A stretch of DNA of 41,969 nt from Candidatus Levyibacteriota bacterium (GTDB lineage: Bacteria; Patescibacteriota; Microgenomatia; Levybacterales; UBA12049). Both the position numbers and the translations under genes were made by a program. The stretch's first letter is position 1; every line of letters starts with the position of its first letter. The notes under the pieces were generated by a model. It was not told the DNA's origin. It worked only from the letters and a program-made list of their open reading frames with translations, and ran no database searches. Of this stretch, positions 31,129-40,990 are shown piece after piece. The stretch is from assembly GCA_013816255.1 (NCBI GenBank), contig JACDET010000006.1, positions 4,586 through 46,554 of the forward strand. The letters run 5' to 3'.

Positions 31129-34100
31129 ATGGCTGAAAACGCTGAAGCATTTCCAAGCGCCCCAACCAAGGCGCCTTCTGCCGTCGGTTCAAAAGAATCG
31201 GGGTTTTCTCCTGCGCCAACCGCAAAAGCCGGCGAAAAAGCTGTGCCAGCTAACGGAAAGCCAAAGGATGTACCGATTGCTCCAACGGATACAGACAAAG
31301 GGGCTCCACAACCTGAACCGCTCAAAGTAGAAGCAGATGAGAATGGTGTGTATACCGCAAATGTGGTCAACCGCCAGGGTGATCTGGAAAAGCGTATCCG
31401 TAAAGAAGCTCAGGATCAGGTCCGGGAACACCAACAAAAAGGCAAAGCCTGGGATATCAGAACGTGGCCCCGAAAAATGCGATTCCGCTTTGGTGAAGAC
31501 TATTATGTACAGCGTGGTATCAAGATGCTCCGCGATGAAGCCGTAAAGAATAACAATGTCTTTTTGGACATGGATATTATCAAAAAGAGTATGCGTGATG
31601 CTGGGCGGAATAAGGCAGAGCATACAAGTGAAGCACATGACAAGCTTAGACAGATCAGTTTGGGACAGCAGATAGAAGGAGATACCAAGTTCCAAGATGT
31701 AAAAGAAGCGCAAGGTCCGCTTAAGGATCTCATGGTGAAGGAGATCTTCAAACCAATTGTCGACGGAACGATCACTGATGAGGCGGGAATTCAGAACAAA
31801 CTTCGTGAATTTGTAGCTGCGCATGAAAATCATGCTGATCAGAGCGTCAAAGATCAACTCAATGCAATGTTTGGACAGGGTGCAACGGAATTCGCTGAAC
31901 GTGCAAAGATCTTTGCTTCTGACTTTTTGGAAGTTGGGCAAGCAATCAAAAGTGATGTGGAGGCAAATAAGTTTGCAGTTGATAAGATTGGTGACAAGGT
32001 CCGAATAAATCTGGCCAATACTGAATGGGCAGCTTCGACACAGACGAAATTTAGCAGAGCAGATCAGCTCGCTACACGTTTGAAAAGTACAAAATATGGT
32101 GGCTGGGTGAACGAGGCAACGGTTGGGGCTTTTGTTTCAGTTGGAACGTTCGTCGCATGGCGGGGTGCGGGGCAATCACTGCGGGCTGTAGGTTTTGGCG
32201 TAGGCGCAGGTGCAGTTATGGGGTATTTTGAGCGCAACCGCAATCTCAAAAAAGACATCGCAACACATAGAGCAGATACTGAGTATGGGCAGAATATTGA
32301 TACAACCAAACGAACAGGTGGAAAGGGTAGGGTTTTAGATTCTTTGGACATGCGTAAAAAGCTTGAGACGTTCAGGTACAAAGAAATGGCTTCAGTGAAC
32401 GATATCCTCAATAGCGATGAAGACCGTAATACGGTAGGCGGTGACTCGAGGAGTTTGAATACACTATTATCACTTGATATCTCAGGCGGGAATTTTGCCA
32501 ATCGTGATGCGCTTGTACGAAGAGTTGCTGAAATCCAGGAGCGTCTCAAATTCTCAGCAGATCAAGGTGCAGGGATGATTCAGTTTGCTGAAGGAAAACA
32601 AGTTGAACGGGGGAGATTGGAATTGGTCAAAGGTATTGTCCAAGGGAAAGAGGCACTCGTCAAGTCGATCATGGCTACCGGTGTGAGTGAGGCTGATGCT
32701 CGAGGTGAAGTGGGGAGACTCGTTCAATCTTCAATGAATGATTGGGAAAAACGTTTCACCGGTGATACAGAGCAACAGGATAAAGCGTTTGCAAGATACC
32801 GAGTCGCTTCGTCTTTGCGAATGGGTGCATTTGGTGGAGCTGTTGGTTTTGCCTCTGCTGTTTTAGTACAGCAAGGAGTAGCGGAAATTGGTGCGCATCC
32901 TTTTGATAACAAGCCTGTTAATCCGACACTCCTTCAGAAAGCCGATGCGGCAATAGGTACAAATCTAATGGAGAATCACAGTATCCCTAACGCTGAAGCA
33001 GTCAATGGTTTGCGGGAGGCGTTGAGTAATAATCAGCCGAATGAAGTAATGGCGAGATTTGGAGAAATCGGAATACAGACGCATACTGAGCTTGATGGGA
33101 GGATTATTATCGATAAAGTGAATGGTGCAACTATCGATACTCCTGTTCCTCCTACCCTGACGTATAATCCAGATACCACATCATTCACTTTCGCCGGAGA
33201 GCTTCCTCCACAGGTTGAAGGAGTATTAAAACAGAACTATTTTGATATTAATACACAACCTAGTCCCTCAGAAGCAATTAATGCGAACCCAGGGGTTACA
33301 GAGACTGTTCTGCCGGGTACAGATACGAAAGTAAGTATTCCTAATGGTACAGAACTACGTCCAGGAGAGAATGGAACATGGGATCTTGTTACAAAGGATG
33401 TTACAACTCCTCAGAGCGTCATGCAGGAGACCAAGTTCTCAACGCCAGGTGCATATGGAATAGGGGGAGAAAGCGTTACTATACCTGGTGAAGGGGCCCC
33501 GATTAAGATCGCCGAAGGATTACAGTTTAGCGCAACTGGTGAAATGACCGCTTACAATATCGTCAGGCCTGATATTATCCAACTTGGAGAATCAGTCCCG
33601 GGACCTGAGACGACGACGAATGTGGAACAATGGCTTGGTGAGAATACTGCTCATGTTGATGGCTATCAATGGTATGGCAATGACTCAGGGAAATCAGATA
33701 ATAATGAATTGCGGCTCTATGATAATCGCGTCCCAGGTACTGTTCCCGGTGAAGATGCGATCCGGTTTGATATGCTCTCTATGGAGAACAGTTGGCAAAA
33801 TGGTAATTTCCCACCAAACGTCGATGTCCCTGATGCTATCCGCGATGACAAAGCTGTATTTACCTTCTGGGATAAGGGAAATCCGAACGAACCGATAATT
33901 GTGAAGGCTGATCATGGACAGATAACGCTAGATAAAAATTCTGATCAGATGATACAAGTATGGAAAACGGGTCCTGACGGTACGCAACAATGGATGGATG
34001 TCAAGAATTCCGAAGTTGCCAACGTCGTCGTCGGAGATATGCGGGATTTTGAATCAGGATCAGATGTCGGCTACAAAGATATTTTGAACTACAACGTCTC

Positions 34101-37100
34101 AGCCGGTGATGTCCAAGAACGCCCAGATGGCCGAACCATTGTCAGCTCCTACGCCACCGCCACCGGTACAGGCAGCCCCCCAGCTGAAATCCCCGGCGGT
34201 CAATCCGAGATCACAACCTTTAAAGCCGTCCAATCAACAGAAATAAAAATGCCCGACAGCTGGGAACCAATGCCAATAGTAATCCCAGCCACACCGAGAA
34301 GGCATTTGAAGGATGGGGAGAAATCTGAGAATGAACAATCTATTACAGCTGCTGCTCTTCCTTCAGAGATAGATAAACCAGAAGATGCAGAAGATAGTGG
34401 GTATGACTACGATGATAGTGAATATGATTATGATGATAGTGAATACGACTATGATGATAGTGAAGAGCAAAAATTAGATGCTATCGATGCAACGCAATTA
34501 GTAGATTCACAAGTCAGATCGCTGCATGATGATGCAAATCAATTATTAAAAGATGGTAAACCTCGAGAAGCTATAACAATGTATGAACAAGCAATTGATC
34601 TTGCCGGGGATAAAACACCATGGAGTGTTTACTATAATCGAGGAAGAGCAAATGCAGCTGTCGGAAATTCTAATGAAGCAATTATCGACTATGAGGAAGC
34701 AGCTCGATTAGAACCTCTCTCAGCCAAGCCAGTATTTCGATTAGGACAAACCCATTTTGCAGCAGGTGATCTCGACGCAGCAGAGGCGGCATTCCAAAGT
34801 GCGATTGACCTTCCACTTCGGGACGGAGACGAAGACGCCCAAAGAAGAGCGAGAGCAGGGTTAGTAAGGATAGCACGAAGAAGACAAACAGCGTCTGGGG
34901 AACCCCGTCAACGAGAAAGTCTTCGATTTACGCACCCTAAAGATATAGAAAGATACGATCGGTTACGAGAATGGGTAAGAACGCATCCGGATGTTCATCA
35001 TCCATATCATCAACAGACTCGTGAAATAATGACACCAACTGGACCACAGACAGAAGTAGTTAAAGATGCACGAGGACGAGAAATATGGTTGGATGAAAAG
35101 GGACAACCAATTGAAAGAAATACAACAAGAGAAAAAGCTTTTATAAAAACATACCTAGATGGACAATATGCAAGAAACAGAGTCTATGATTCTCGTTTTT
35201 CTGACTATAAAGAATTTTTGCAAACCAGCACTGCAGCAATGGCTCCAATGAAAGAAGAGTGTCGAGTTTCAATTTGCCTCCCTGCTATGGGAGAAGGTCG
35301 TATTATTTACGATGCGCTTTCACAATATGTCACACAAACAGATAGTGCAGGAAATGAAGTAGATCCTGATAGTTGGGAGATGAATGTATTAGTAAATAGA
35401 AAAACTGGAACCCCTGCAGATAGCACTGTGGCAGAGATTCAACGTTTTGTTCAAGATATTAATGATGAAAGAGCGCGTACTGGTAAGAAATTATTCAATA
35501 TTAATTTTGCAGATGTAGAGTTTGATCCACCTAAATATAACAACGTTGGTACGGCTCGAAAAGTAGCAACAGATCTAACATTTTACCGCTCCTTACAACG
35601 ATCAAAACAAGTAGGTCCTTTGTATATAGCTCCGGAAGATGCAGATATCACGCATGCTGATCCACATCTCGTCCATACTATTATGACGAAGCTTGATGAG
35701 AACCCGCAGTTGGATATTGTTCGCGGGACACAAGACAGAGATCCTGAAATTATTATGCAGAACGATTACCTTTTTCTTAGGAGACGGTTAGATGACTTTA
35801 AAAATATTTTCATGACTAGCAAGGATTATCGATCAGAAGACACAAATCCTAATTACAATTTCCGATTTAATAGGATTGTTCCCAGCGGATGGAATACTGC
35901 ATTTAGCGCAGAAGCAATAGCATTATCAGATGGGTATTCTGATCGGGCTAAGCTGGGAGAGAACCGTATTATGGCAGAAAAGATTACTATGCTTAGAGGA
36001 GATGGGACAAGACCAAATCTTGAAGTAATAGGCAGAATGGGTACACGAGCAGAGTCCTCACCACGGAGATTTATCGCTGAGGTTATTTCTGGGCAACCAG
36101 CATATGAAAGTTTTGACGATACGGAAATAAACGCTTTGATAAGAAAATTTGATGACACAGAACTTTTAGGTATGATAAGCTCAGATGCTCGAATCACAGA
36201 AGAAAACCAGGCAAAATTCGAGGAATTAATTGCAAATCACATTGTTCGAAATGCAAAGATGAGTCCTGATCCTGTTAAGTATGCTGATTCAATGATGTTC
36301 TGGCTTGGGTTTAAACGCCAGGCGAAAGATGGCAAAGGTCAACAGCTACCATCAGACTACACCGTTGATGATGATGGAAGAGTACATATCACGAACTGGT
36401 CGAATGTATCAAATGCATTACATGATTATAGGACAAGACATAATCGTCCAAGAGAACAGGGTGAACGATGGGGCAATCGTAAAATGCCAGAAGGGCAACT
36501 CGCTACTTTCCCAAGACGGTATACATTAGCTGAGCTACAATCGAGTACGCAGACAGAAACACGAGGCAACTACACCGTATGCTTGGATAGAAAAATAGGT
36601 GAAGGATGGAATGGTCAAGTAGTAGCAGGTTATGATAACCGGACAAATACAGTTGTAGCTGTAAAGACATTAGATAAACAATACGTAGAAGATGTAGCGC
36701 AACAAAATATTCGTATTGATAGTGTCAACGATGCTGAAGATTACATTAAAACCCAAATTACTTCTCCCGATCCATCGCTTTTATTATATGAAGAAAGATT
36801 TGAGGAAGGTAATGATGTTATCAAAATATATCCGGCAGTTTCAGTAAACTTAGCAAAACAGATAGAACAGGGAGGGAAAATGGCTCCCCAACAAGCAGTA
36901 GGAATTACACAACAATTACTAAAAGGAGTTTCACAATTGCATCAAGCTGGCATTGGGCATTTTGATATAAAACCTGGAAATATCCTCTTTGATGAGCAGG
37001 GCAGAGCGTATCTATCTGATTTTGACGAAGTCACTCGGTGGACCGCTCGTGAAAAAAGATTTATTCGCCCACCATTAACAGCAAGTAACCTTATTATTCC

Positions 37101-37878
37101 CCCTGAAGGAGTAACCGCAAACTTCCAAGGATTGACTGCAAATGGAGACACTTATGAAATGGGTATAAATCTCTACTATATGCTGGAAGGAAAGTATCCA
37201 TTCGATCCTAAGAATGCAAGAGCAGCAGAGAAGAGCAAGATGTATCGAGAGATAGAACAATCAGGAATAACAGGGGGGAAGCGGAAAAGAGCAGAGTATG
37301 TCAGAAGACTGAAAGAATCAGGAGACATATCGTTCTCTACAGATGTACCAGATGCATTACAAGCAGTAATACGAAAATCACTGCAATATACACCAGCAGA
37401 TCGATATCAAAGTGCAGCAGCGATGGCAAATGCTTTGGAGAATCTACCTCAATTCACATCACCTGATGCAGATACCACTGTAGAGGCTGAGCAAAATATG
37501 GAAGCGTTTATCAATTCTATGCCAAGAGGGTTTAATAGATACAAAGCTGAAGCAATTGAACAAGGGAAAGCATTCCTTCAAACACCCGAGGCACAATCGC
37601 ATGGTCCAAAGCAGTCTGAACAGGATCTCCAAAATTTTTGGAAGTTTTATCTCGCTTACCCTCAAGATAAATTGCGAGAAGATGACTCAACCGTTGGTAG
37701 CGATTTGAAAAAGGAAGTGCAAAGATATATACCAGCAGATATAACTGATACAGATGAGCGAGAAGAAATAACGCAAGTCATCGGTAAATTTTTTGCAACT
37801 AACCCTGGATATCAACCTTCACCAGATCAGATCCAAGTTCTTATACAAGCATATAACGTCGTTGATACAGTAATGTAA
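31129..37878 (+). CDS. Giant TPR / glycosyltransferase-like / Ser-Thr kinase fusion protein
   Basis: 2249 residues, unusually large for a CPR genome. In order: a Pro/Ala-rich N-terminus; a charged helical part (about 60-325); two hydrophobic stretches (about 330-368 and 562-588); a large extracellular-looking region (about 600-1060); an acidic repeat YDYDDSE x3 (1092-1112); a TPR cassette (about 1131-1250); a GT-A-like domain (VSICLPA from about 1379, EDAD at 1503-1506); and a protein kinase (about 1815-2130). Kinase motifs are intact: GEGWNGQV 1824-1831, Lys1846, HFDIKPGN 1944-1951, and DFD 1964-1966 in place of DFG. Architecture suggests envelope-linked signalling coupled to glycan synthesis; this combination is not one I know. 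Confidence 0.8.
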   Translation: MAENAEAFPSAPTKAPSAVGSKESGFSPAPTAKAGEKAVPANGKPKDVPIAPTDTDKGAPQPEPLKVEADENGVYTANVVNRQGDLEKRIRKEAQDQVREHQQKGKAWDIRTWPRKMRFRFGEDYYVQRGIKMLRDEAVKNNNVFLDMDIIKKSMRDAGRNKAEHTSEAHDKLRQISLGQQIEGDTKFQDVKEAQGPLKDLMVKEIFKPIVDGTITDEAGIQNKLREFVAAHENHADQSVKDQLNAMFGQGATEFAERAKIFASDFLEVGQAIKSDVEANKFAVDKIGDKVRINLANTEWAASTQTKFSRADQLATRLKSTKYGGWVNEATVGAFVSVGTFVAWRGAGQSLRAVGFGVGAGAVMGYFERNRNLKKDIATHRADTEYGQNIDTTKRTGGKGRVLDSLDMRKKLETFRYKEMASVNDILNSDEDRNTVGGDSRSLNTLLSLDISGGNFANRDALVRRVAEIQERLKFSADQGAGMIQFAEGKQVERGRLELVKGIVQGKEALVKSIMATGVSEADARGEVGRLVQSSMNDWEKRFTGDTEQQDKAFARYRVASSLRMGAFGGAVGFASAVLVQQGVAEIGAHPFDNKPVNPTLLQKADAAIGTNLMENHSIPNAEAVNGLREALSNNQPNEVMARFGEIGIQTHTELDGRIIIDKVNGATIDTPVPPTLTYNPDTTSFTFAGELPPQVEGVLKQNYFDINTQPSPSEAINANPGVTETVLPGTDTKVSIPNGTELRPGENGTWDLVTKDVTTPQSVMQETKFSTPGAYGIGGESVTIPGEGAPIKIAEGLQFSATGEMTAYNIVRPDIIQLGESVPGPETTTNVEQWLGENTAHVDGYQWYGNDSGKSDNNELRLYDNRVPGTVPGEDAIRFDMLSMENSWQNGNFPPNVDVPDAIRDDKAVFTFWDKGNPNEPIIVKADHGQITLDKNSDQMIQVWKTGPDGTQQWMDVKNSEVANVVVGDMRDFESGSDVGYKDILNYNVSAGDVQERPDGRTIVSSYATATGTGSPPAEIPGGQSEITTFKAVQSTEIKMPDSWEPMPIVIPATPRRHLKDGEKSENEQSITAAALPSEIDKPEDAEDSGYDYDDSEYDYDDSEYDYDDSEEQKLDAIDATQLVDSQVRSLHDDANQLLKDGKPREAITMYEQAIDLAGDKTPWSVYYNRGRANAAVGNSNEAIIDYEEAARLEPLSAKPVFRLGQTHFAAGDLDAAEAAFQSAIDLPLRDGDEDAQRRARAGLVRIARRRQTASGEPRQRESLRFTHPKDIERYDRLREWVRTHPDVHHPYHQQTREIMTPTGPQTEVVKDARGREIWLDEKGQPIERNTTREKAFIKTYLDGQYARNRVYDSRFSDYKEFLQTSTAAMAPMKEECRVSICLPAMGEGRIIYDALSQYVTQTDSAGNEVDPDSWEMNVLVNRKTGTPADSTVAEIQRFVQDINDERARTGKKLFNINFADVEFDPPKYNNVGTARKVATDLTFYRSLQRSKQVGPLYIAPEDADITHADPHLVHTIMTKLDENPQLDIVRGTQDRDPEIIMQNDYLFLRRRLDDFKNIFMTSKDYRSEDTNPNYNFRFNRIVPSGWNTAFSAEAIALSDGYSDRAKLGENRIMAEKITMLRGDGTRPNLEVIGRMGTRAESSPRRFIAEVISGQPAYESFDDTEINALIRKFDDTELLGMISSDARITEENQAKFEELIANHIVRNAKMSPDPVKYADSMMFWLGFKRQAKDGKGQQLPSDYTVDDDGRVHITNWSNVSNALHDYRTRHNRPREQGERWGNRKMPEGQLATFPRRYTLAELQSSTQTETRGNYTVCLDRKIGEGWNGQVVAGYDNRTNTVVAVKTLDKQYVEDVAQQNIRIDSVNDAEDYIKTQITSPDPSLLLYEERFEEGNDVIKIYPAVSVNLAKQIEQGGKMAPQQAVGITQQLLKGVSQLHQAGIGHFDIKPGNILFDEQGRAYLSDFDEVTRWTAREKRFIRPPLTASNLIIPPEGVTANFQGLTANGDTYEMGINLYYMLEGKYPFDPKNARAAEKSKMYREIEQSGITGGKRKRAEYVRRLKESGDISFSTDVPDALQAVIRKSLQYTPADRYQSAAAMANALENLPQFTSPDADTTVEAEQNMEAFINSMPRGFNRYKAEAIEQGKAFLQTPEAQSHGPKQSEQDLQNFWKFYLAYPQDKLREDDSTVGSDLKKEVQRYIPADITDTDEREEITQVIGKFFATNPGYQPSPDQIQVLIQAYNVVDTVM
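34402..34464 (+). repeat. Three tandem 21-nt repeats encoding YDYDDSE
   Basis: Three adjacent 21-nt units within the giant gene encode residues 1092-1112. They form an acidic, Tyr-rich linker between the N-terminal half and the TPR cassette, with possible phosphorylation sites. Confidence 0.85.
34508..34885 (+). repeat. TPR cassette shared with the minus-strand TPR protein
   Basis: The roughly 120-residue block from QLLKDGKPREAI to RAGLVRIARRR recurs twice in the minus-strand gene at the right end, with shared TPWSVYYNRGRA and RDGDEDA motifs. At DNA level 34613-34650 matches the reverse complement of 41756-41793 at 36 of 38 positions. Confidence 0.8.
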
Positions 37879-37900
37879 TCAGCACTATTTATAGTATCTT

Positions 37901-40699
37901 ATGACAGCAAGTCCAGAAATTACAGTACAGAGAGAAGCAGCAGATACATCAAATGCAAATGCTTTTGAGGCACAGGTATTAGTTCATACGCCAAAAATTC
38001 TTTCAGAAGAAATACGAACACGTGTTAATAGTCTTAATGCTTTAGGAAATACTCCTGATGATGATTCAAAAGCTGAAGAGATTGAAAGAGAACTTGGACT
38101 ACTTGAAGATCGAAAAAAATTGCTCAGGCAAGACGCCCACGCACCGGATCTTAATACATCTCATGAGAGATTTGATGCAATTGTCGCGGAAATGGGGGCA
38201 ATGGATGAGGATGCTCGACAGGCCGAAGATAATGTTTTTTTGGGATTAGCAGTTCGTCATAAGATCTTGCGAGAACGGAGAAGAGTGTTAGTTGGGCAAT
38301 CAATGGGTCTTGCCGGTGTGGCAGCATTACCTGTTGAACCAATCCCAGCAGTACCAGCACACGTTGATTTAGCACCTCAGCATAGCGTGCCTATACACGA
38401 GCAACTCCCACATGCTGATTTGGGCGACGAGGTGCAAGCTGCGAGTCCTGAGCCGGTGGGGAAGAGTACTGTATTAAAAGATAGTTATTCATTAACCGCT
38501 GATATGAGAGATGTGCTGGAAAATGAAACAGAGGACGAACATACATTTTTTGTTGAACCGCAATCGTTGTCAGAGTTTCTTGCTGAAAAGACAAGGTTAG
38601 CTCATGATACGAAAAATTATGACCAGCTCTTTGGAGGGACAACGTACACTGATGAAGTCGATGGGCTTACATGCAAAGTTGAAGGGGATGAAGTTATCGT
38701 CAGTGGTGGGTATAACTATCTCACAGGAAATAATGATCGAGAGTTTTTTGAGCATGCATATCTGAAACGGGCAGCTTTTCAGGTAAGCCCTGAAGGCAAA
38801 CTTGTTCCCGTCGGCAAGGTAACACTAAGAAATAATTATGGTATTCCTTACAGCAAACAAGACGTAGCATCTTTTGACAGAGAGGCTTTTGGAGATAATT
38901 TGGCAGCGCTTATTAATCAACGAATTGATCCTACATGGGAAGCTGAAGGGTATGAAATTAAAGATGGCCAGCTCGGTATACGTACTGCACGCAATAAGGA
39001 CGTTCCTGCCGGTACTCGTCGAGTTGAACCAGGTGTTCCGCTTGATGTGATTGAGGGCGATAAACCTGCTACATATTCTAAACCAATTCTCAATGGCGAA
39101 TATCGAAGTGGTGGTAAAATGTATGTTTTGGAAGAAATAAAAAAAATCAATGTAAATGGAGCAGTGATACCTAGAAACAGAGAAATGGTTCCAACACAGG
39201 TGGTATTGCGCGGACCAGAGGGAGAGAGACTAACCTTTGATTATGATAGATTCCGACGAGAAATAAATAGGCCAGATGGGGCATATGCATATATACAAAA
39301 AATTGTTGACAAGACACAACCGTTGCCTGTCTATGAAGAAAAGACAACTAAAATCCCAGTTCAAAGTGCTCCATCTCCAGAGCAGCAGCCAATCGAACCA
39401 GTTCTACCAGAAGAGGAAACTACTGTTCTTGCTCCAGCAGGTGGGAATGATGATATAGAAAAGACTACACTTCCTTCCGACCCGAATGCTGATGATCCAA
39501 CAGTAAAGATAGAAGTTCCTCCTGACAAACGTGATACTGATCCAACAGATACGCAGCCAGGCGTACCGCCTGTCGTACCTACGCCTGATAAGGCACCTAA
39601 GGAGCCACCTGTTCTTGAAAATACTGTTGCTGCAATGAATGCGGTTGACATACCTGCTGATGCTGAGGCAACGCAAGAATCAGAGAGTGTTACGCTTGTA
39701 CAGACAGAACCTGCAGATAGTGAAACTGTTATAAGTGAATTACCTCCTACAGCGCAATTGCCAGAAGCAATGGCTGAAGAATTGCAGAAAGAAGCTGCAG
39801 ATACGCACGAGTTTGTCCTCGATCCACAAACAATTTCTGATTTCCTTGTTCAAGAAACACAGCCAAAGAAAAATAATTTATTTGGACAAAATCTACAATT
39901 TGATAATCTTAAGATAGGTATTGAAGACGGCCGGCTTATTGTAAGTGGGAATTTCTCAGTGAACGGCGTGCTTTCAATGCATCTTGATGACGCTGTATTT
40001 CGACCAAATGCAGCGGGGAATTTGATTCCAATTGGTCCAATTGATTTTCAAGAAATGGGAGTAATCAATGGAAGCGAATCTACAATGGATGCAGGAAGGA
40101 GAGATCAATTACATATCTCAGCAAGATCAATTTTAGATAATTTCGGCACGTGCTTACGGATGCTTACAGATCAAAGTATGCAGCGTGTTGATACTTCATG
40201 GAGAGCAAATGCATTTGCTATTGATGGTGATAAACTACGCATCCTCACAGAAAGAATTCCGGACAAACCCGCTCATTTACCTGAACCAAGTGAACCAAAA
40301 GAATCTGTAGTAGAATCCACTGGCGCTTTTGATCCTTTTGCTGATGATGAAGGAGAATTAACAGGACAATCAGAATCTGTTCTGCAAGATAACGTTGCAG
40401 AAGTAACAGATATACCTGAACAAAGAGATGTTGTAGAGCATACACAAACACCGCATATGCCTAACGAAAATACTTTATACACTGATGAAAAAGGTCAAGA
40501 ATACAGACTTGTACGGATTAAAAAGGCAAATACAAACGGTGCAATTTTACCAAGAAATCGAGCAATGCAACCAGTCAGGGTTGTTTTAAAAAGAACGGAT
40601 GGGAAAGGAAAGATTTTTGGAGAGAGGGTAGATTATCAAGAGTTTGAAAGTGATATTAATAGTCCTACTGGTAGATTTCAACCCAAAGCTGATGAGTAG
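37901..40699 (+). CDS. Hypothetical protein with two homologous modules
   Basis: A 932-residue protein I do not recognise. It has no membrane segment or signal peptide. Two copies of a two-part module are visible. Part A is at about 213-367 (EPQSLSEFLAEKTRL to YEIKDGQLGIR) and again at 636-790 (DPQTISDFLVQET). Part B is at about 397-465 (KKINVNGAVIPRNREM) and again at 859-927 (KKANTNGAILPRNRAM). A Pro/Thr/Glu-rich linker (about 470-630) separates them. It follows the giant kinase gene by 22 nt and may be a partner or substrate. A decayed third copy lies just downstream. Confidence 0.7.
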   Translation: MTASPEITVQREAADTSNANAFEAQVLVHTPKILSEEIRTRVNSLNALGNTPDDDSKAEEIERELGLLEDRKKLLRQDAHAPDLNTSHERFDAIVAEMGAMDEDARQAEDNVFLGLAVRHKILRERRRVLVGQSMGLAGVAALPVEPIPAVPAHVDLAPQHSVPIHEQLPHADLGDEVQAASPEPVGKSTVLKDSYSLTADMRDVLENETEDEHTFFVEPQSLSEFLAEKTRLAHDTKNYDQLFGGTTYTDEVDGLTCKVEGDEVIVSGGYNYLTGNNDREFFEHAYLKRAAFQVSPEGKLVPVGKVTLRNNYGIPYSKQDVASFDREAFGDNLAALINQRIDPTWEAEGYEIKDGQLGIRTARNKDVPAGTRRVEPGVPLDVIEGDKPATYSKPILNGEYRSGGKMYVLEEIKKINVNGAVIPRNREMVPTQVVLRGPEGERLTFDYDRFRREINRPDGAYAYIQKIVDKTQPLPVYEEKTTKIPVQSAPSPEQQPIEPVLPEEETTVLAPAGGNDDIEKTTLPSDPNADDPTVKIEVPPDKRDTDPTDTQPGVPPVVPTPDKAPKEPPVLENTVAAMNAVDIPADAEATQESESVTLVQTEPADSETVISELPPTAQLPEAMAEELQKEAADTHEFVLDPQTISDFLVQETQPKKNNLFGQNLQFDNLKIGIEDGRLIVSGNFSVNGVLSMHLDDAVFRPNAAGNLIPIGPIDFQEMGVINGSESTMDAGRRDQLHISARSILDNFGTCLRMLTDQSMQRVDTSWRANAFAIDGDKLRILTERIPDKPAHLPEPSEPKESVVESTGAFDPFADDEGELTGQSESVLQDNVAEVTDIPEQRDVVEHTQTPHMPNENTLYTDEKGQEYRLVRIKKANTNGAILPRNRAMQPVRVVLKRTDGKGKIFGERVDYQEFESDINSPTGRFQPKADE

Positions 40700-40811
40700 C
40701 ACCACCTCTCTAGCATTTAGAGCCTGTAGTATCCACGCTTTATCAGTAGAGCAGGTGCACGAAGCGATGAGTAACGAGTTTGTTGGATAAAACGGACAAG
40801 AACATATTTTT

Positions 40812-40953
40812 GCATTTGACCCTTTAAACATTCGCAGACGAATGATCTTTGGGATTTGGGACAGCATTAGCAACAATGCTCAATAGGCGTGTTAATAAAA
40901 ATGTAGAGTTTAGTAGGTATAAAATTAAAGATGGTCAACTAGGTATAAAATAA
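40812..40953 (+). pseudogene. Decayed third copy of module A from the 932-residue protein
   Basis: Frame-shifted remnants align with the upstream gene. AFDPLNIRRRMIFG matches SFDREAFG in one frame. Then FGTALATMLNRRVNKN, followed by YKIKDGQLGIK and a stop, match FGDNLAALINQRIDPT and YEIKDGQLGIR in another frame. No start codon or complete frame remains. The rest of the gap 40700-40990 shows nothing I can support. Confidence 0.7.
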
Positions 40954-40990
40954 GGAGAGAACTAGAAATGTTGCATACACGTGCTAATAT

